DNA of 64,000 bases from Siphonodentalium dalli. Lineage: Eukaryota; Mollusca; Scaphopoda; Gadilida; Siphonodentaliidae. The notes below the pieces were generated by a model. The model worked only from the letters and a program-made list of their open reading frames with translations. It did not search any database and had not been told where the DNA came from. The position numbers and the translations under genes are program-made. This document shows positions 33,241 to 45,350 of the stretch, in pieces. Location: assembly GCA_032622095.1 (NCBI GenBank), contig CP136061.1, positions 56,979,301 through 57,043,300 on the forward strand, given 5' to 3'. Position 1 is the stretch's first letter, and each line of letters starts with the position of its first letter.

Positions 33241-33335
33241 GCGACCCTCACCTAGATGAATACATAGAAACCTTGGCGAAAATTGTTAATTCTTTTCCGT
33301 GATGGTATTAAATTTTGGATTAGTGATTTTTCAGG
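33241..33335. repeat. Inverted partial copy of the PLE 5' region
   Basis: TTCTTTTCCGTGATGGTAT at about 33293-33311 is the reverse complement of the PLE sequence at about 33165-33185, and both continue into an AAATTTTGGAT-like block. The short inverted duplication lies at the junction between the PLE and the zinc-finger fragment. Confidence 0.7.
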
Positions 33336-33790
33336 TGACCCGGTTGAGTGAAAGTTTTACCACAAACATCACACTGGTGTGGTCGGTGACCAGTGTGGGT
33401 ATATTTATAAACTTCCACGCTATTTGCTGTGATAAAACATTTCCCACATATATCACAGCTGTGTGGGCGTTCTCGGGTATGAACTGTTAAATGCGACTTC
33501 AGTTGACTGGAAGAAATGAAAGTTTTCCCACACATCTCACATGCAAACGGGCGATATCCTGTATGTATTCTTTTATGCATTGTGAGATGGCTAGAGGTTG
33601 TGAATAATTTACCACATTCAGCACAAGTATAACAAATGCGATCATCTGTGTGTAACCTTTTGTGTGATAGCATGCTTTTTAAACATGTGAATACTGAAGC
33701 CCTGGTGTTGGTTTCATAATAAGAAATGAACGACGGTTTCGATGTGGTCAAACATTCAGCAAACTGCATACATGAACCCCCGAAGGGGTT
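33336..33790 (-). pseudogene. Inverted partial duplicate of the 36207-37688 zinc-finger gene
   Basis: About 360 bp (33336-33697) match about 36697-37062 of the 14-finger gene almost base for base, in inverted orientation. It covers the end of finger 3 through finger 7. In the fifth copied finger region VEVYKYTH replaces VKVHKYTH, so a zinc-ligand His has become Tyr. Upstream of the match (33698-33790) the frame continues with unrelated codons. The lost ligand, truncation on both sides and the adjoining PLE make this a pseudogene fragment. Confidence 0.88.
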
Positions 33791-34194
33791 CATGCGGAGT
33801 TAGCTGGATTTTTACCCCAGTCAATATCCATGACCATGTTGAATCCTCCGTTTATTATTTATATGTATACTTAATTTCATTATGAACTAGGATGGTCTGT
33901 AATGGATGTAGACGTATTGATTTCATTAATGATAATATCTTAAACTAACAAGTTTCGGCTGTGGATATGAAATTGACAACATGCCGTTCTGCCATGATGA
34001 TATATTTGTGAGGTCGGGGGAATATTTATATTTGAAAATGATCAAACTCTACTGAGTAGCGCGGTTATTTGAACATCAACATCAGCGGTATTTCAGTATT
34101 AGCTGCATTATCATGTGGCCACGGTGCTCATATAAGAAGACCAAACAGAAACCTTACATCATAAAACGAATTTACGTCGGACGCAACACTATAT
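33791..34194. other. Intergenic, nothing recognised
   Basis: AT-rich, no repeat partner or gene identified. Confidence 0.4.
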
Positions 34195-34572
34195 GTGACC
34201 CGCCATATCAAATCCAGTCGGAAGTCGGGATCTTTTTACCCTGTGCCAATGCATTCTCTTATATATGCGAGTCGACCATAGGTCGCCTCGCATATATAAG
34301 AGAATGCATTGGCTTAACAATTTTTTATCATGTTTTTTAAATAAATGTTTCTTACAACTTTTAGGACATAAAATAAAAAAACATCTATTGCCCTGCAGGG
34401 AGCCCCACACATATATAGAAGCACATAGAAGAGTGTCGTCTGCTCATGTTTGTCTGGGGCTATGTATGGGTGAAATTATAAAATTGTTAAAGAATACAAG
34501 AACAAATTATTAAAATTGTAAAAAATATAAAAAAAATCCCGACTTCCGACTGGATTTGATATGGCGGGTCAC
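34195..34572. mobile_element. MITE with GTGACCCGCC ends (copy a)
   Basis: The TIR GTGACCCGCCATATCAAATC opens the element and is inverted at the right end. One internal hairpin is present: AATGCATTCTCTTATATATG pairs with its complement around CGACCATAGGTCG. It has the same family and reversed interior relative to 54042-54499. Flanks are ATAT and GTAT, so a 4-bp ATAT target duplication is possible. Confidence 0.88.
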
Positions 34573-34704
34573 GTATACGCTGAACGCATTTCAATTGCAA
34601 ATTAAAAAACGTCAATTACGCAAATCAGCAAACACCATTGTACGCGATACATTTGTATTTCGAAAGTTGTGGGGTTATAAACAGAGTTCCGTCGTTGTAT
34701 TATT

Positions 34705-35055
34705 GTGGAGCTCCGTGGTTCAGTGGTTATCGTGTCTGACTTGTATTCGCTGTAAACACATCGGTATGGGTTCGCAGCGCGTCGCCTGTCATTGAGTCTC
34801 CACATAGCAGTGGCATGGCCGCTTTGAGCGTCGGATTGTTCGCTGTTTCAAAACCCGCGCCAAGTCGTGACCCTTGGGCAAGGTCGCTCGTACTGTGTCG
34901 ACTTCGCATCACTCATGTGTTAAAAGAGTACCAGCCAGCTTGTCATACTGATGAGTATCAGAGCATGTTCTGATCAAACTAGAGCAGCGCCTGCAGTGGC
35001 TGCAGCCGGTTCATTGGTTGGCTTGTACACGTTGAACGTCTCATGGCAATAATAA
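34705..35055 (+). mobile_element. tRNA-derived SINE
   Basis: The A-box region GTGGTTCAGTGGTTATCGTG is at about 34715 and the B-box-like GGGTTCGCAGC at about 34768. The body contains CTTGGGCAAGGTCGCTCGTAC. This family differs from the SINE at 29181. The 3' end is approximate. Confidence 0.65.
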
Positions 35056-36206
35056 TGTCGAAATGTGGGTTGTGTGACCGGCTTGATGTGTAATCAGAGG
35101 AGATGAGTGAAGGGTAACAACACTGATTATAGATAAAAACTAATTTCTTGCCAAATCCGGACATGCTGAACACTCATACTCAAGCAGCCGTTCATGTCCG
35201 ACAATCCCCGGTGATTTACGGGGTCAATGTGTTCATAAATGGGGAAATCGGAAGCCATATTATAGGTGTATGTAAATATAGTTTTGTGTATCAAAGGGGA
35301 CCGTAGGCCGTTGAAGTGGGTTAATGCGAAATAACATAAACATCTGTAAAACAGCTGTCATCAAAATTTCCATGAAAAAAAAAAATCGATTGAATTGGTT
35401 TCTATTTTCATAAATCGCCAATAATTATAATTCGCATGTGAAAATAATTGTTTTGTAAACGTTACTGTTACAGTGAAATTATCGATAACTGTCAATTAGT
35501 CCAAAAATATACCATGCCATGTTTACTCAAAACTTGACGTTAACATTGAATAATGTCAATGCATTTTGAAAATCATATTCAGATTAAAATATTTGAACTC
35601 AATTACCACACTGGAACAGTTTTGTTTACATAACATTGGTTTCGTCACGGAAATGGTCGTTATTGGAGGACTATCAATAATGAAATTATTATAAATTATT
35701 TCTTTTAATGTTTTAAAGAGTTCTTTCTCTTTTTTTTTTGTAGTGTCGCGGTTTTTGTATGTGAATTCATTTATTATTTATGAAGTTATTGATTTAATAA
35801 ATTCGACAATTCCGCTCTCTGCTGATTAATATTTGGAACAGCACGCAATATGTGTTGCCATTACAGAGAACCTAATTTACCCAACGTCCCAGGAAAATAA
35901 TTAAATCAACGAAGGCTTTACTAACACGATTCACGCTCTTATTCAGACAATGATAGGTACACGCATATTAATATTCGGTGTGTAAATAGAAGATGAAGTG
36001 AACTACAGGAAGATTATTAAAATTTGATCACATTTGACAAAGTTTATAACGGATCGTCGATGAGACTGTTTTGGGGTATAAAATTAAATACTGAACTGAA
36101 CAACAACAACAGAACAATGTGCACTCGAGTCAAGATCGACTGAGATCGTCAGTGGCATTCGACTCGATATGGTTCAGCATTTAAATTAGACAGTCAGACT
36201 TTCAAC
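35056..36206. other. Upstream region of the 14-finger gene
   Basis: AT-rich sequence with no convincing core promoter. A TTTTTTTTGTAG tract near 35735 resembles a splice acceptor but cannot be tied to an exon. Confidence 0.4.
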
Positions 36207-37688
36207 ATGTCTGATCATAATGATGTCATTGATGATGATAAAGAACTAGAATTGAAGTTCGCAAATCAAAGTTCACTTCTATATTTGAGTGAATTTGAAG
36301 CGACCGACAGTTTCTTTCGTTCAGATAATCCATCAGGTTCCTCGCACGATATCACCAATTCTGAAGTGGATCAAAGTGACGTCAACAGGAAATTACTTCA
36401 TAATTTTAGTATAAACGAACAGAATGAGACACCGACACTGTCACATACACTAAATAGTGTGTCAGTTGCTTCTACTCAACAAAACCAACCGATGACGGAA
36501 AGTAACCGTTTTCAATGCAGTGCCTGTGAGAAGTTATTCACTACTCCGAGTTACACCGAAAAGCACGAAATTATCCATAGTCGCACACATAAGTGCACAC
36601 TTTGCGAGAACACTTTGGACACATTGGGTCTCTCAGAAATGCACACAAGAGCTCGCACCACTAAGCATTCACATGAATGTGATATGTGCCACAAAGTATT
36701 CACATGTTTAAAAAGCATGCTAGCACACAAAAGGTTACACACAGATGATCGTATTTGTTATACTTGTGCTGAATGCGGTAAATTATTCACAACCTCTAGC
36801 CATCTCACAATGCATAAAAGAATACATACAGGATATCGCCCGTTTGCATGTGAGATGTGTGGGAAAACGTTCATTTCTTCCAGTCAACTGAAGTCGCATT
36901 TAACAGTTCATACCCGAGAACGCCCACACAGCTGTGATATATGTGGGAAATGTTTTATCACAGCAAATAGCGTGAAAGTTCATAAATATACCCACACTGG
37001 TCATCGACCACACCAGTGTGATGTTTGTGGTAAAACTTTCACTCAACCGGGTCACTTGAAAGATCACAAAATGACCCACACGGGTGAACGCCCATACACA
37101 TGTGATATATGTAAAAAGTCATTTTCGCGTAGAAATAAACTGACGCAACACAAGAGGACGCACACCGCTGAGCGTTTATTTGAATGTGATATTTGTGATA
37201 AATCATTCACGAGTTCAGGATACTTGGCCATACACAGGAAAATTCACGCTGGAGAACGACCACATAAGTGCGATACGTGCGGTGTAGCATTTACCCAAAT
37301 CTCCCACTTAATAGAACACAAAAAAACCCACACAGGGGTCAGGCCATACGGGTGCGACATTTGTGGTAAATTTTTCACTAGATCTCGAAAATTGAAGCAA
37401 CATAAGCAATTACACACTGACGGAAACACGCATAAATGTGACGTATGTGCAAAGTCGTTCACTAGTTCGCGTGGCCTAGCTGGCCACAAAAGAATCCACT
37501 CGGGGAAACCATTACACACGTGTGATATATGTGACTATTCATTCGGCCAGTCGAGTGATTTGAAGAGGCATCAACCAATCCACAGTGGTGAGCGACCACA
37601 TAGGTGTGATGCTTGTGGAAAAGTGTTCTCTCATTCCAGTAATTTATCGTTGCATATTAAGCGAATACACCTAACTGCGTCAGATTGA
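36207..37688 (+). CDS. C2H2 zinc-finger protein, 14 fingers
   Basis: Probable nuclear DNA-binding transcriptional regulator; target unknown. It is 493 residues in one exon. Residues 1-100 are acidic and Ser/Asn/Thr-rich, with no KRAB, BTB or SCAN motif that I recognise. Fingers run from about 102 to 488. Finger 2 is irregular (C-X2-C-X12-H-X7-H) and probably does not fold normally; the other 13 follow C-X2-C-X12-H-X3-4-H, most with TGERP-like linkers. The ATG has A at -3 (AACATGT). Part of fingers 3-7 has been copied, inverted, to 33336-33697. The frame is intact. A domesticated or lineage-expanded finger gene is plausible. Confidence 0.9.
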   Translation: MSDHNDVIDDDKELELKFANQSSLLYLSEFEATDSFFRSDNPSGSSHDITNSEVDQSDVNRKLLHNFSINEQNETPTLSHTLNSVSVASTQQNQPMTESNRFQCSACEKLFTTPSYTEKHEIIHSRTHKCTLCENTLDTLGLSEMHTRARTTKHSHECDMCHKVFTCLKSMLAHKRLHTDDRICYTCAECGKLFTTSSHLTMHKRIHTGYRPFACEMCGKTFISSSQLKSHLTVHTRERPHSCDICGKCFITANSVKVHKYTHTGHRPHQCDVCGKTFTQPGHLKDHKMTHTGERPYTCDICKKSFSRRNKLTQHKRTHTAERLFECDICDKSFTSSGYLAIHRKIHAGERPHKCDTCGVAFTQISHLIEHKKTHTGVRPYGCDICGKFFTRSRKLKQHKQLHTDGNTHKCDVCAKSFTSSRGLAGHKRIHSGKPLHTCDICDYSFGQSSDLKRHQPIHSGERPHRCDACGKVFSHSSNLSLHIKRIHLTASD

Positions 37689-38461
37689 CTCAAATTGTGG
37701 CATAAACCCCAAAACATTGCCGACATATCTTTTTATGGCAAGCATTCTCTCAACTCTAGCTACACGTAAACACTGCAACAGGCAGAGAGATGCAGTGGCT
37801 ACCAATATTAAGGACTTAAACTCATATGAGATGTCACATATGTTTCTTCATTTTTCTTCCTTCACATACACAAACTTGGAAACGCCTGAAAGTCACATAT
37901 AAAAGTCTAAACAAACACGGAGTGCAAATATATACGTTCTTATAGACAGTTTCACACCAGAAGGACTTTTCGTTTTTGCAGCTGGTAGTACCATGCAGTC
38001 ACCCAATTATGATGCAATTATATGAGGAGGATATTCTTTTCATGGACTGCTTAACATGCAAATGTGTCTTGTTTGATTGCCATATCCATGTATCACTGAA
38101 ACCAGATTCAGTGCCACTCATTTGTACGTGTTTGTGTATATGTATTTTATCACATAATTATAGCCCCTACACCCGGCCTCATATTTGTTTTATTAATATC
38201 TGTGAGAGCTTTCCGATGAATGGCAACAAGCCATATTTCCGACTAAATCCTGAAAAATTACCCATAATTCTGATGTGGTTAAGGAGTAGATTATGTGTGG
38301 CATTACTGTATTACTGTCAAAATATTCCATAATATCGGCTGTGCCATAAAATTCATAAAACACGACCTTTGCAATTTTGATACAACTGTTATTGAAATAC
38401 CTCGTTGAGCAAGTTTATTCGCCGCGATTGGCAACATGCATGTATAGTGTTTCAATTCACA
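37689..38461. other. 3' flank of the 14-finger gene
   Basis: No clear AATAAA was found close to the stop. The frame at 37976-38332 (118 codons, several Cys) shows no finger spacing or known domain and is not called. Confidence 0.4.
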
Positions 38462-38640
38462 TTAAAGATACATAATCTGATTTAACGCCCCTATATTATC
38501 ATTTCTTCGGCTACGGGTGACATATTTGAATTGAATAGAGGAACCCAAGAATTCAAAGCTCATAGTTATCAGATTTCGATTTTTGAAATCTTTTATTGTT
38601 CACCACCTGGAATATTTGGCGGCCTGGAGAAAAATCCGCT
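38462..38640. mobile_element. TTAA MITE family 2, truncated copy
   Basis: Starts at TTAA (38462-38465), followed by sequence matching the left end of the 26351 element, including TTCACCACCTGGAATATTTGG. The right half is missing after about 38640. Confidence 0.75.
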
Positions 38641-39737
38641 GTCTTCTTCAAGAAATATTTTACATATGCGCAAACGCCTTTACGAGAGGTCACACAAAGT
38701 CAAGGCTCCGTATACGATCAGTGCGTCAGTGGCGATCGGAAATCAATTTCGGAATATTAAACAATGAAAAATAGCGCAAGCATCAAGAATACGTTATATA
38801 TGTTGTGATCGTTGACGTGCGGATATATGTACATACACATATTTATTTAAGAATAGGTAATCATGTTTTTATCCATGCAAATAGACATGCTATATGGCAC
38901 CACGCGGTTACACGTATAAAGAAATACTATGTGTTTACATTTGTGATAACACGTGTCGGGAATTCCAATTTGAACTAGGAATCACCATACGTGGAAGTTA
39001 TAAACCACGCCCGCTCATATTCCAAACAGCCGCGAATAACCGTTATTATATGCATGACTTTTTCGGCAAATAGCCCTAGCTTGTAGATCTATATTATCTG
39101 TTTTCGTTACAATGTAACATTTCATCCCAAGACACGAGGAAGGCTTTGCAAGTCGAAAGGTTGTCAAAGAAAACAGATCCTACATGGTTTTATTTAGACC
39201 ACATTAACACAATATATATACGGCTACGTCCTATTCACATACAAATATATAATATATAACTTACGCACGACTTCACCACAACGCATAATATTTTCACGCG
39301 TTCGAAGAATAAACATTATCTCTCTCTATATATATTATTATTGTCAAGAATTCGAGTTGATTTCTTCTGCGTCGCTTACAATCATCAAATTCACCATGGA
39401 TAAATTCAATGTTTATCGTGAAATTGACTCACACAAATCTCTAACTGATACAGTAGCTGTAGAATACATGCATGTCGTAACTAAGAAATTTATCACCTAC
39501 AGTATTTGTTCAATGTTCTAACGTTCCCCGTCCGGAACATCATAATGTTTCCTTGTTTTGAACTGGTGGAATAATTGTATTAATTCCAGCGACATAGCCA
39601 GAGTAGATAATATAGAGATTCATGTCATGACCTAACATGCATACAAATGCCTAACGAATCGTTTTAACGCACTGAAAATGTTGAATGAGTCTGAATGAAT
39701 CACTTGTTTCTCTTACTTATCTTCAATTTTGGAGCAG
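38641..39737. other. Intergenic, nothing recognised
   Basis: AT-rich; no gene or repeat partner found. Confidence 0.4.
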
Positions 39738-40238
39738 TTAAAGGCACGTGAGGCCTTAATTGTTGAAAAAATTCATATTTGTTCCAAACACTGTAAACAG
39801 AAAAACATTAAAACGCATACAGTTTCGTTCATATATACCATGACCATCGCGTTAACAGCATGTTATCATAAATACCTAGTATATTTTACCTAAACAAGAG
39901 CCTGATTGTGTTACAGAAGACAGCACAATGCTACTGGCTAATCACACACAATGGCATAAACGCTCTTTATTAGTTCCATATCAGGAATTCACAAACAAAG
40001 AACGCTCTTTATGTTTACCATCATAATATAAACAAACGCCAGAAGAGTAACTTTTTATGCTTTTGTTTACATAACAATGGTCAAACATATGATAATAACA
40101 TACTGTTTATGTGATAATTCTTATTTGTATACGGACAAAGTCTATCTACATTTTGATGTTCTTTCTGTTTGTAGCGGTTTTTGACGGGTGGATATATTTT
40201 CACAGGATACCCACCACCAAGGCCAACCGTACCTTTAA
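39738..40238. mobile_element. Possible TTAA MITE, family 4
   Basis: TTAA at 39738-39741 and 40235-40238. The left end is TTAAAGGCACGTGAGGCCTT; the right end read inward is TTAAAGGTACGGTTGGCCTT (about 16 of 20 identical). It is a single copy in this window. A short frame spans its right half with no domain. Confidence 0.5.
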
Positions 40239-40894
40239 TATAAGACACTTTATAATGTTCCTATATCGGGGTGGTTATATTGGTCAGGAACGTGTTGTTT
40301 TCGTAGGTTTTGAAGAGTTTTATATCCTGGAAACGAACTAATTTATAAGATAACCATCTGTACATTTCCGCTCGCATTTTATTTAACAGTTCCCATTCAT
40401 ACGTTCATTGATTCACAGTTATGGAAGATTTGTTATTTGCGTATGAAATAAATGCATGGAAAATTAAATATAAAACAAAATAGCGCCTTCTTTATACAGA
40501 CATCTTACTTCAATAGGATTTGCCATTATAAACAAACACTCTGGTATAAACCATGGGGGAAAACTTCTAGTATTTTACCAGGGTGATTGGAACAAGTAAT
40601 TTTAATCTGGTAAAGTTGATCTATAGTGAATGGTCACCATATTATACGCACACCTGTATGTTTACTCTATAAAATGTTCCCACCCATGTATTTCACCAAG
40701 GTATTTAACCTGGATGTAAGTATGTATCTCATGATTTTACTAGAATAATTCAACCAGGGTAATTCTACCAGGGTATTTTACCTCGATATTAGGGTAAATT
40801 TACCAAGGCAGTACCGCGAGGTACGCTTTCAGAAGATTTAACATTTGAGATAACAGATTGGAGGCTATATGAATCACACATGTGATTGCATAAG
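40239..40894. repeat. GGTAA/TTACC-rich degenerate repeat, first block
   Basis: From about 40540 to 40810 the motif TTTACCAGGGTA and variants recur irregularly. It is related to 41483-42605. No coding signal. Confidence 0.5.
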
Positions 40895-41275
40895 ATGCAT
40901 GTTAAAGACATATTATGTACTTGTTCGGGTGCGTGAAACTGATAAGTTAGTATTCACATGCTATGCCAGTTGGATGAATGTAGCATTCTACTAACATCAC
41001 CGAAAATATCAAGCAAATCGACCGTGCCACCCCACAGAAAACAAGGTCTGAACTACGCTAAATTGTAAATATTTACTACTCGAATCGGGACGCATCCATC
41101 TGCGATAAACTAACGAAAACGATTTCGCCATCGGCAGTCACTGCATTTAATTAACATATAAGAATGACGGTGTGTGTTGTCAATTTAGATATGATATTTG
41201 TACAAATAACTACTTTGAACAAGATTATTCTCCAATTCTATTTTATCACCATACCGGAGTGTTTCACATGATTTA
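40895..41275 (+). repeat. Dispersed repeat (copy a), partner at 59788-60175
   Basis: About 380 bp aligned end to end with 59788-60175. Shared blocks include AATGTAGCATTCTA, GCAAATCGACC, GATAAACTAACGAAAACGAT and TTCGCCATCG. No open frame; class unknown. Confidence 0.8.
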
Positions 41276-41482
41276 ATAAGTCTTTTGATTTAGCTTATTT
41301 ATTTTTAACACAATTCTTGCACCATTCTGTTCACTATTGATTATGACATCGAGTACAATTGTTTTCCACTGATTATCTACGAAAATATTTGTTTTCTCAC
41401 AAAAAGAGACAGAAAACACACCAGTTACGTATAATGTGCTATTATGAAATAGAGTTAGCACTGATTCCCTTGTGAAATCACT

Positions 41483-42605
41483 CTGGTAAGAGCCCGGTAA
41501 GCCATGGTTTACTAGGCCCTATTCTGGTAAAATGTGGTAATGTCAGGTAAAGAATGATTTTTACAAAATCCATGTATAAAGGACACACCCTTTTAAATTT
41601 CAAGTAAAGGCGTGATGTACCCTACTTACATACATTATATACTTTGGTAAATTCTGGTGTATTACCAGTACAAACATTAACAGCATGGGAACCTACCTAC
41701 CCGACATATTGAGATTGATTGGACTCCACCTTGCGGAGCTGTTAATATGTTGGACTTAAATATACAAAACCAACCCACCTATATTCTTGTCACTGGTTGA
41801 TATACGTTTTGTAGGATCGATAGTGTAAGTCTCAACTGATCCAAGGACAAGATACCAGACTTTAGTCAAGAAAATCAGTCCTCTTGTTTTGCTTGTACAT
41901 TAATGTATGGCATGTATATTAATGTATGACATTACCTCACCACCCGATTCGAAATAAAAAATATGTGTGTTATTAGCTGTCACATAACATCAATACATGT
42001 ACTAGGAAATGTAGAACTCAGTTTTTTCACAAAATACATCTTTGAATGGAATCACCCATATAAAAAGCACCATGTACAGTTTGAAGTAAATGGCGAGTTT
42101 TGAAGTAAACAGATTTTTAAAGAGACTTTTTTGTTTCTCGAAGAATTCTCTAGTGACTAAATAACGGATGTATTCGGAAACGAAAAAATCATACAAACAT
42201 TTAAAGCTATTGTTCCAGAAAATGTGATTTGCTACAGACTACAGTATGGTATGATTTACATGGTTTTACCCATATACTAACTAGTATGTCCTGTTTCACC
42301 AGCATTTTACGAGAGTAAAGTGGGGTACACCACGCCTTACTTTGAATTTACAACGGTAAGGATTATTTTTTTTACATGGGTGTGCATGGATTTTTCCAAA
42401 GTATATCATTGTTAACCTGACTTTACCATGATTTACTTAGAATTTACAAGGATATGGCCGTCTTACATGGGTTTTACATGGCTTTTACCAGAGTATATCA
42501 CTATTAACCTGACTTTAATACCATGCCTTTACTTGGAATTTACAAGGGTATGAGTTTTACGTGGTTTTTATTTACCAGAGTAGAGCCTGGTAAACCAGGC
42601 TTTTG
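41483..42605. repeat. Strand-switching GGTAA/TTACC repeat block
   Basis: The left part (41483-41690) is rich in TCTGGTAA and GGTAAA on the plus strand. The right part (42240-42605) carries the complement (TTTACCAGAGTA, TTACATGG). The outer ends CTCTGGTAAGAGCCCGGTAA and TTACCAGAGTAGAGCCTGG are roughly inverted. The middle (41700-42240) is unassigned. It looks like a decayed foldback whose arms are minisatellites. Confidence 0.55.
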
Positions 42606-42844
42606 TCGGTGTTTTTTTTTTATCTAAAGGGTAAGTAAAAAGTAGACATGTAAAAAGTAAATTATGTTTCGTAAATATTAGCTGGGAACCCGCGTGAAAA
42701 GGCGCTAAATGATGCTGAAGTGTTCACTTTGACCTTAAAAGGGCTGAACGGTAGGCCTACATATGTTTTTTTAAATTTAATGAGAGGTACACAGGGTTTG
42801 ATATCGACACTACATCAGTTATATACTTCTGCCATAATTTAGGC

Positions 42845-43300
42845 AAGCTCTGTCAAAGGTCGGGGAGTCCATGATGGACTTTCTGCGTTCCTGGCGCTGA
42901 AGAGATCCGACATTGTCACCACATGTTGGTGTGTTGAGTACCCGGCCTTAGGACAAGGTCTTTTGGGTACACAACTTTATCTTTATGTTGCATACGTTTT
43001 CGTAAATCATAACAGTTATATCACAGAGAAAAGCAATTACATGTACAATAGTCAGAAATATAATTTTAAAGATAATTTGTCCTACCCATGCGCCATTTGA
43101 TAGCATGCGATATTTCTTGAACATTTCTGTGTTCATGACAATTCAAAGGTCAAGCTCGGTATTCCCAAAATACCTTTTCCTAAAGCTGGGTAACCAGCAC
43201 ACCCAAAATGTGGCCACAATGACCCCCTTCCTTGTTACTGGCCTATCAACGACATACATGTAGACTGTGTCGACTTCAGCGCTTAATATAATTACCCACT
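42845..43300. mobile_element. Putative foldback element
   Basis: An imperfect inverted pair: CCACATGTTGGTGTGTTGAG...CTTTTGGG at 42920-42968 and CCCAAAATACC...CCCAAAATGTGG at 43164-43215. Outer limits are uncertain. Confidence 0.55.
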
Positions 43301-43804
43301 TTGAGCGACCAGAATGAAAACAATTATTAAAAAATTTAATACATCAGAACGCGAGGCTGAGAGAGGTAACCGTGCAGTGAGTATTCTATTATTTATCTGG
43401 CTTGGCGTCACCTCCGTCCATCTATATTTTCATGTAGTGTGCTTCACATGGAAGCTGCAGCGCTATAGTGCACCACAGACGCTGCGTTTTATATCGCAGG
43501 TGGGGAAACATCGCAGGTGGAGAAAAGTTGGGGTCCGTGACTACCCGCCCCCGAGACAACCCGCCCCCGTTCACTGTGGGACAACCCGCCCCCGGACAAC
43601 CCGCCCCCAAAAATCAATTAGCGGTAATCAGTGGCTAATTAGGAGGTGTGAGCTGGGATTATGAGATGTTTGTTTAACGAAACTGGGTTGTTTTTTTATC
43701 GATTTTTATTTGATAACATAGACAACAATAAAAACACATGTAATATAATATAACTTATGAACACAAAAATGCATCAACTATAATATGTTTATTTATTACG
43801 AAGT

Positions 43805-44404
43805 TTAAAGGGGTACTGTACGCCATTTTCAATAAATTCCCGGTGATAACAACGATCTATTATCGATACTATATAGAAATATAAGTAATTTGAGTCGGAG
43901 ATTTATTATGTAAACGCTCAGGTTAATAGGCTATCTTAAAATTTAATAATTTAACAGTTAATAATTTAATATAAATTGATTTTATGGCTCCAGCCATAAA
44001 ATGGCGTCTCTCAAAATTCGAATTTCCGTGTACAAAACGTAATCAAATTATAATTGAGGGATACTGGATTAGGAAAACAATTGCACACACGATCGTTTGA
44101 AACATTATGCTTATACGGGGAGAAAACCCAAGCCACTCATTGACTAGTGACGGTACACTAACTTAAATGAGTATATGGGACTACTAAGCATATAATATAA
44201 TGTTTATTTGATTCATTTGGTTGAAAACTTTACAAAAATTACTCGACAACGACAATTTGTATTTTTGCATTCCGATAAATTTGCCATCCGTAACAATACT
44301 TCGTACTCAACAGACTTTCAAAAAATGGAGAAGTTGTTACCTTGTTCTCCGACTCGGGGATTATAGAAACCAACAACAACATCTTGGGTACAGTACCCCT
44401 TTAA
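43805..44404. mobile_element. TTAA-flanked MITE, family 3
   Basis: TTAA at 43805-43808 and 44401-44404. Ends: AGGGGTACTGTACGCC on the left and GGGTACAGTACCCCT on the right. No frame. It sits inside the MULE-type element just downstream of its transposase remnant. Confidence 0.85.
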
Positions 44405-44474
44405 TGAACGAAATTTAAAAACGGTATGAATGAATATGAACGAAGATTAAAAACACAAGTTTAACGAACAATGA

Positions 44475-44890
44475 TTAATTTGAGGCTGTCGCTGCTGCTG
44501 CTGGTGTCTTTCTGCACTGTGCCGGTCTCTTCTTCGTTCCGTAGACTTTTGAACACTTCTTCAGGAAGCTGGCTGTTGTTAACCTCGGTGGATCGGACAT
44601 ATAATCATCCCAAAACTCCCTAATCTTCATGGCCTGGATTGTATAACGTGATCGGGATTCTGTGTCGAGATCTGCCGAGGTGACTCGGGTAGAAACCGTC
44701 TGGGCCTCCTTCTGCAGAAGTGGGAGAATGGTATAAAAATCTAAGCCGGTCCCCATTGTATTCATCCGTCTATGCCATGCTTCGATGTCGTTGTTGGTGC
44801 GGACGTCATATAGGTATATGCTCCAACTCTCTGGGGGGAATGATGAGCTCGTGATCCACTGGCGCTGCATGTAGTCTAGGACCTCCCTGA
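44475..44890 (-). pseudogene. MULE-like transposase, C-terminal fragment
   Basis: The frame reads MQRQWITSSSFPPESWS, RTNNDIEAWHRRMN and LDFYTILPLLQKEAQTV. The (R)TNN-x-(V/I)E-x-WH-x-x-(L/M)N stretch plus the Leu-rich helix after it is seen at the C-terminal end of animal MULE transposases that often carry a FLYWCH finger. The DDE catalytic core and N-terminal finger are not readable; the frame closes upstream near 44900. It would bind or cleave the GC-rich ends of the host element. Family call is by motif memory only. Confidence 0.6.
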
Positions 44891-45350
44891 TCTTTGAACC
44901 TGGTCGATTCCAGTGTCACATAGTCGGTGTTGCCAGCGCCCACAAACATCACAATCAACGGCATGCTGCTTCGGTCGGACCTCTAAATCGCAGTGAATGC
45001 AAGGAAACATACTTGCTGAATGAAGATGTCCCACACTCAAGAGTTAATATACCCAGTTCCGTCGGCATCGTTCAAAAGCTGTTTGTATACTCACCTCCAG
45101 TTAACATCAGTGAGATGAATCCCGATCACTAAGTTGTCAAAACATCGTGTCATTCTTTATCTCAGTCCACGCATTGACATAATTAATGAATAAACACATG
45201 TTTTGTTGATCAAAATCTTTAATAATATATCATCAAAGAACATAAAAGAACATAATCACTATTAACAATTTCGGGACAACCCGCCCTCATTTATCGGGAC
45301 AACCCGCCCCCAAAATAGCATAGGGGCGGGTTGTCTCGGGGGCGGGTAGT

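Larger units (their letters stand above)
43540..45350. mobile_element. MULE-type element with GC-rich TIRs
   Basis: The left end ACTACCCGCCCCCGAGACAA is perfectly inverted at the right end (28 bp in all). Subterminal copies of GGGACAACCCGCCCCC lie at 43580-43605 on the left and 45270-45315 on the right. A stray copy, GAGACAACCCGCCCC, lies outside at about 45873. The element encodes a transposase C-terminal fragment (44475-44870) and has been entered by a TTAA MITE (43805-44404). No clear target duplication. Confidence 0.75.

Noticed and set aside
43314-43664. 116-codon frame ending in Pro/Arg-rich sequence
   Set aside because: Its tail is the GC-rich TIR of the MULE-type element and the rest has no recognisable domain.
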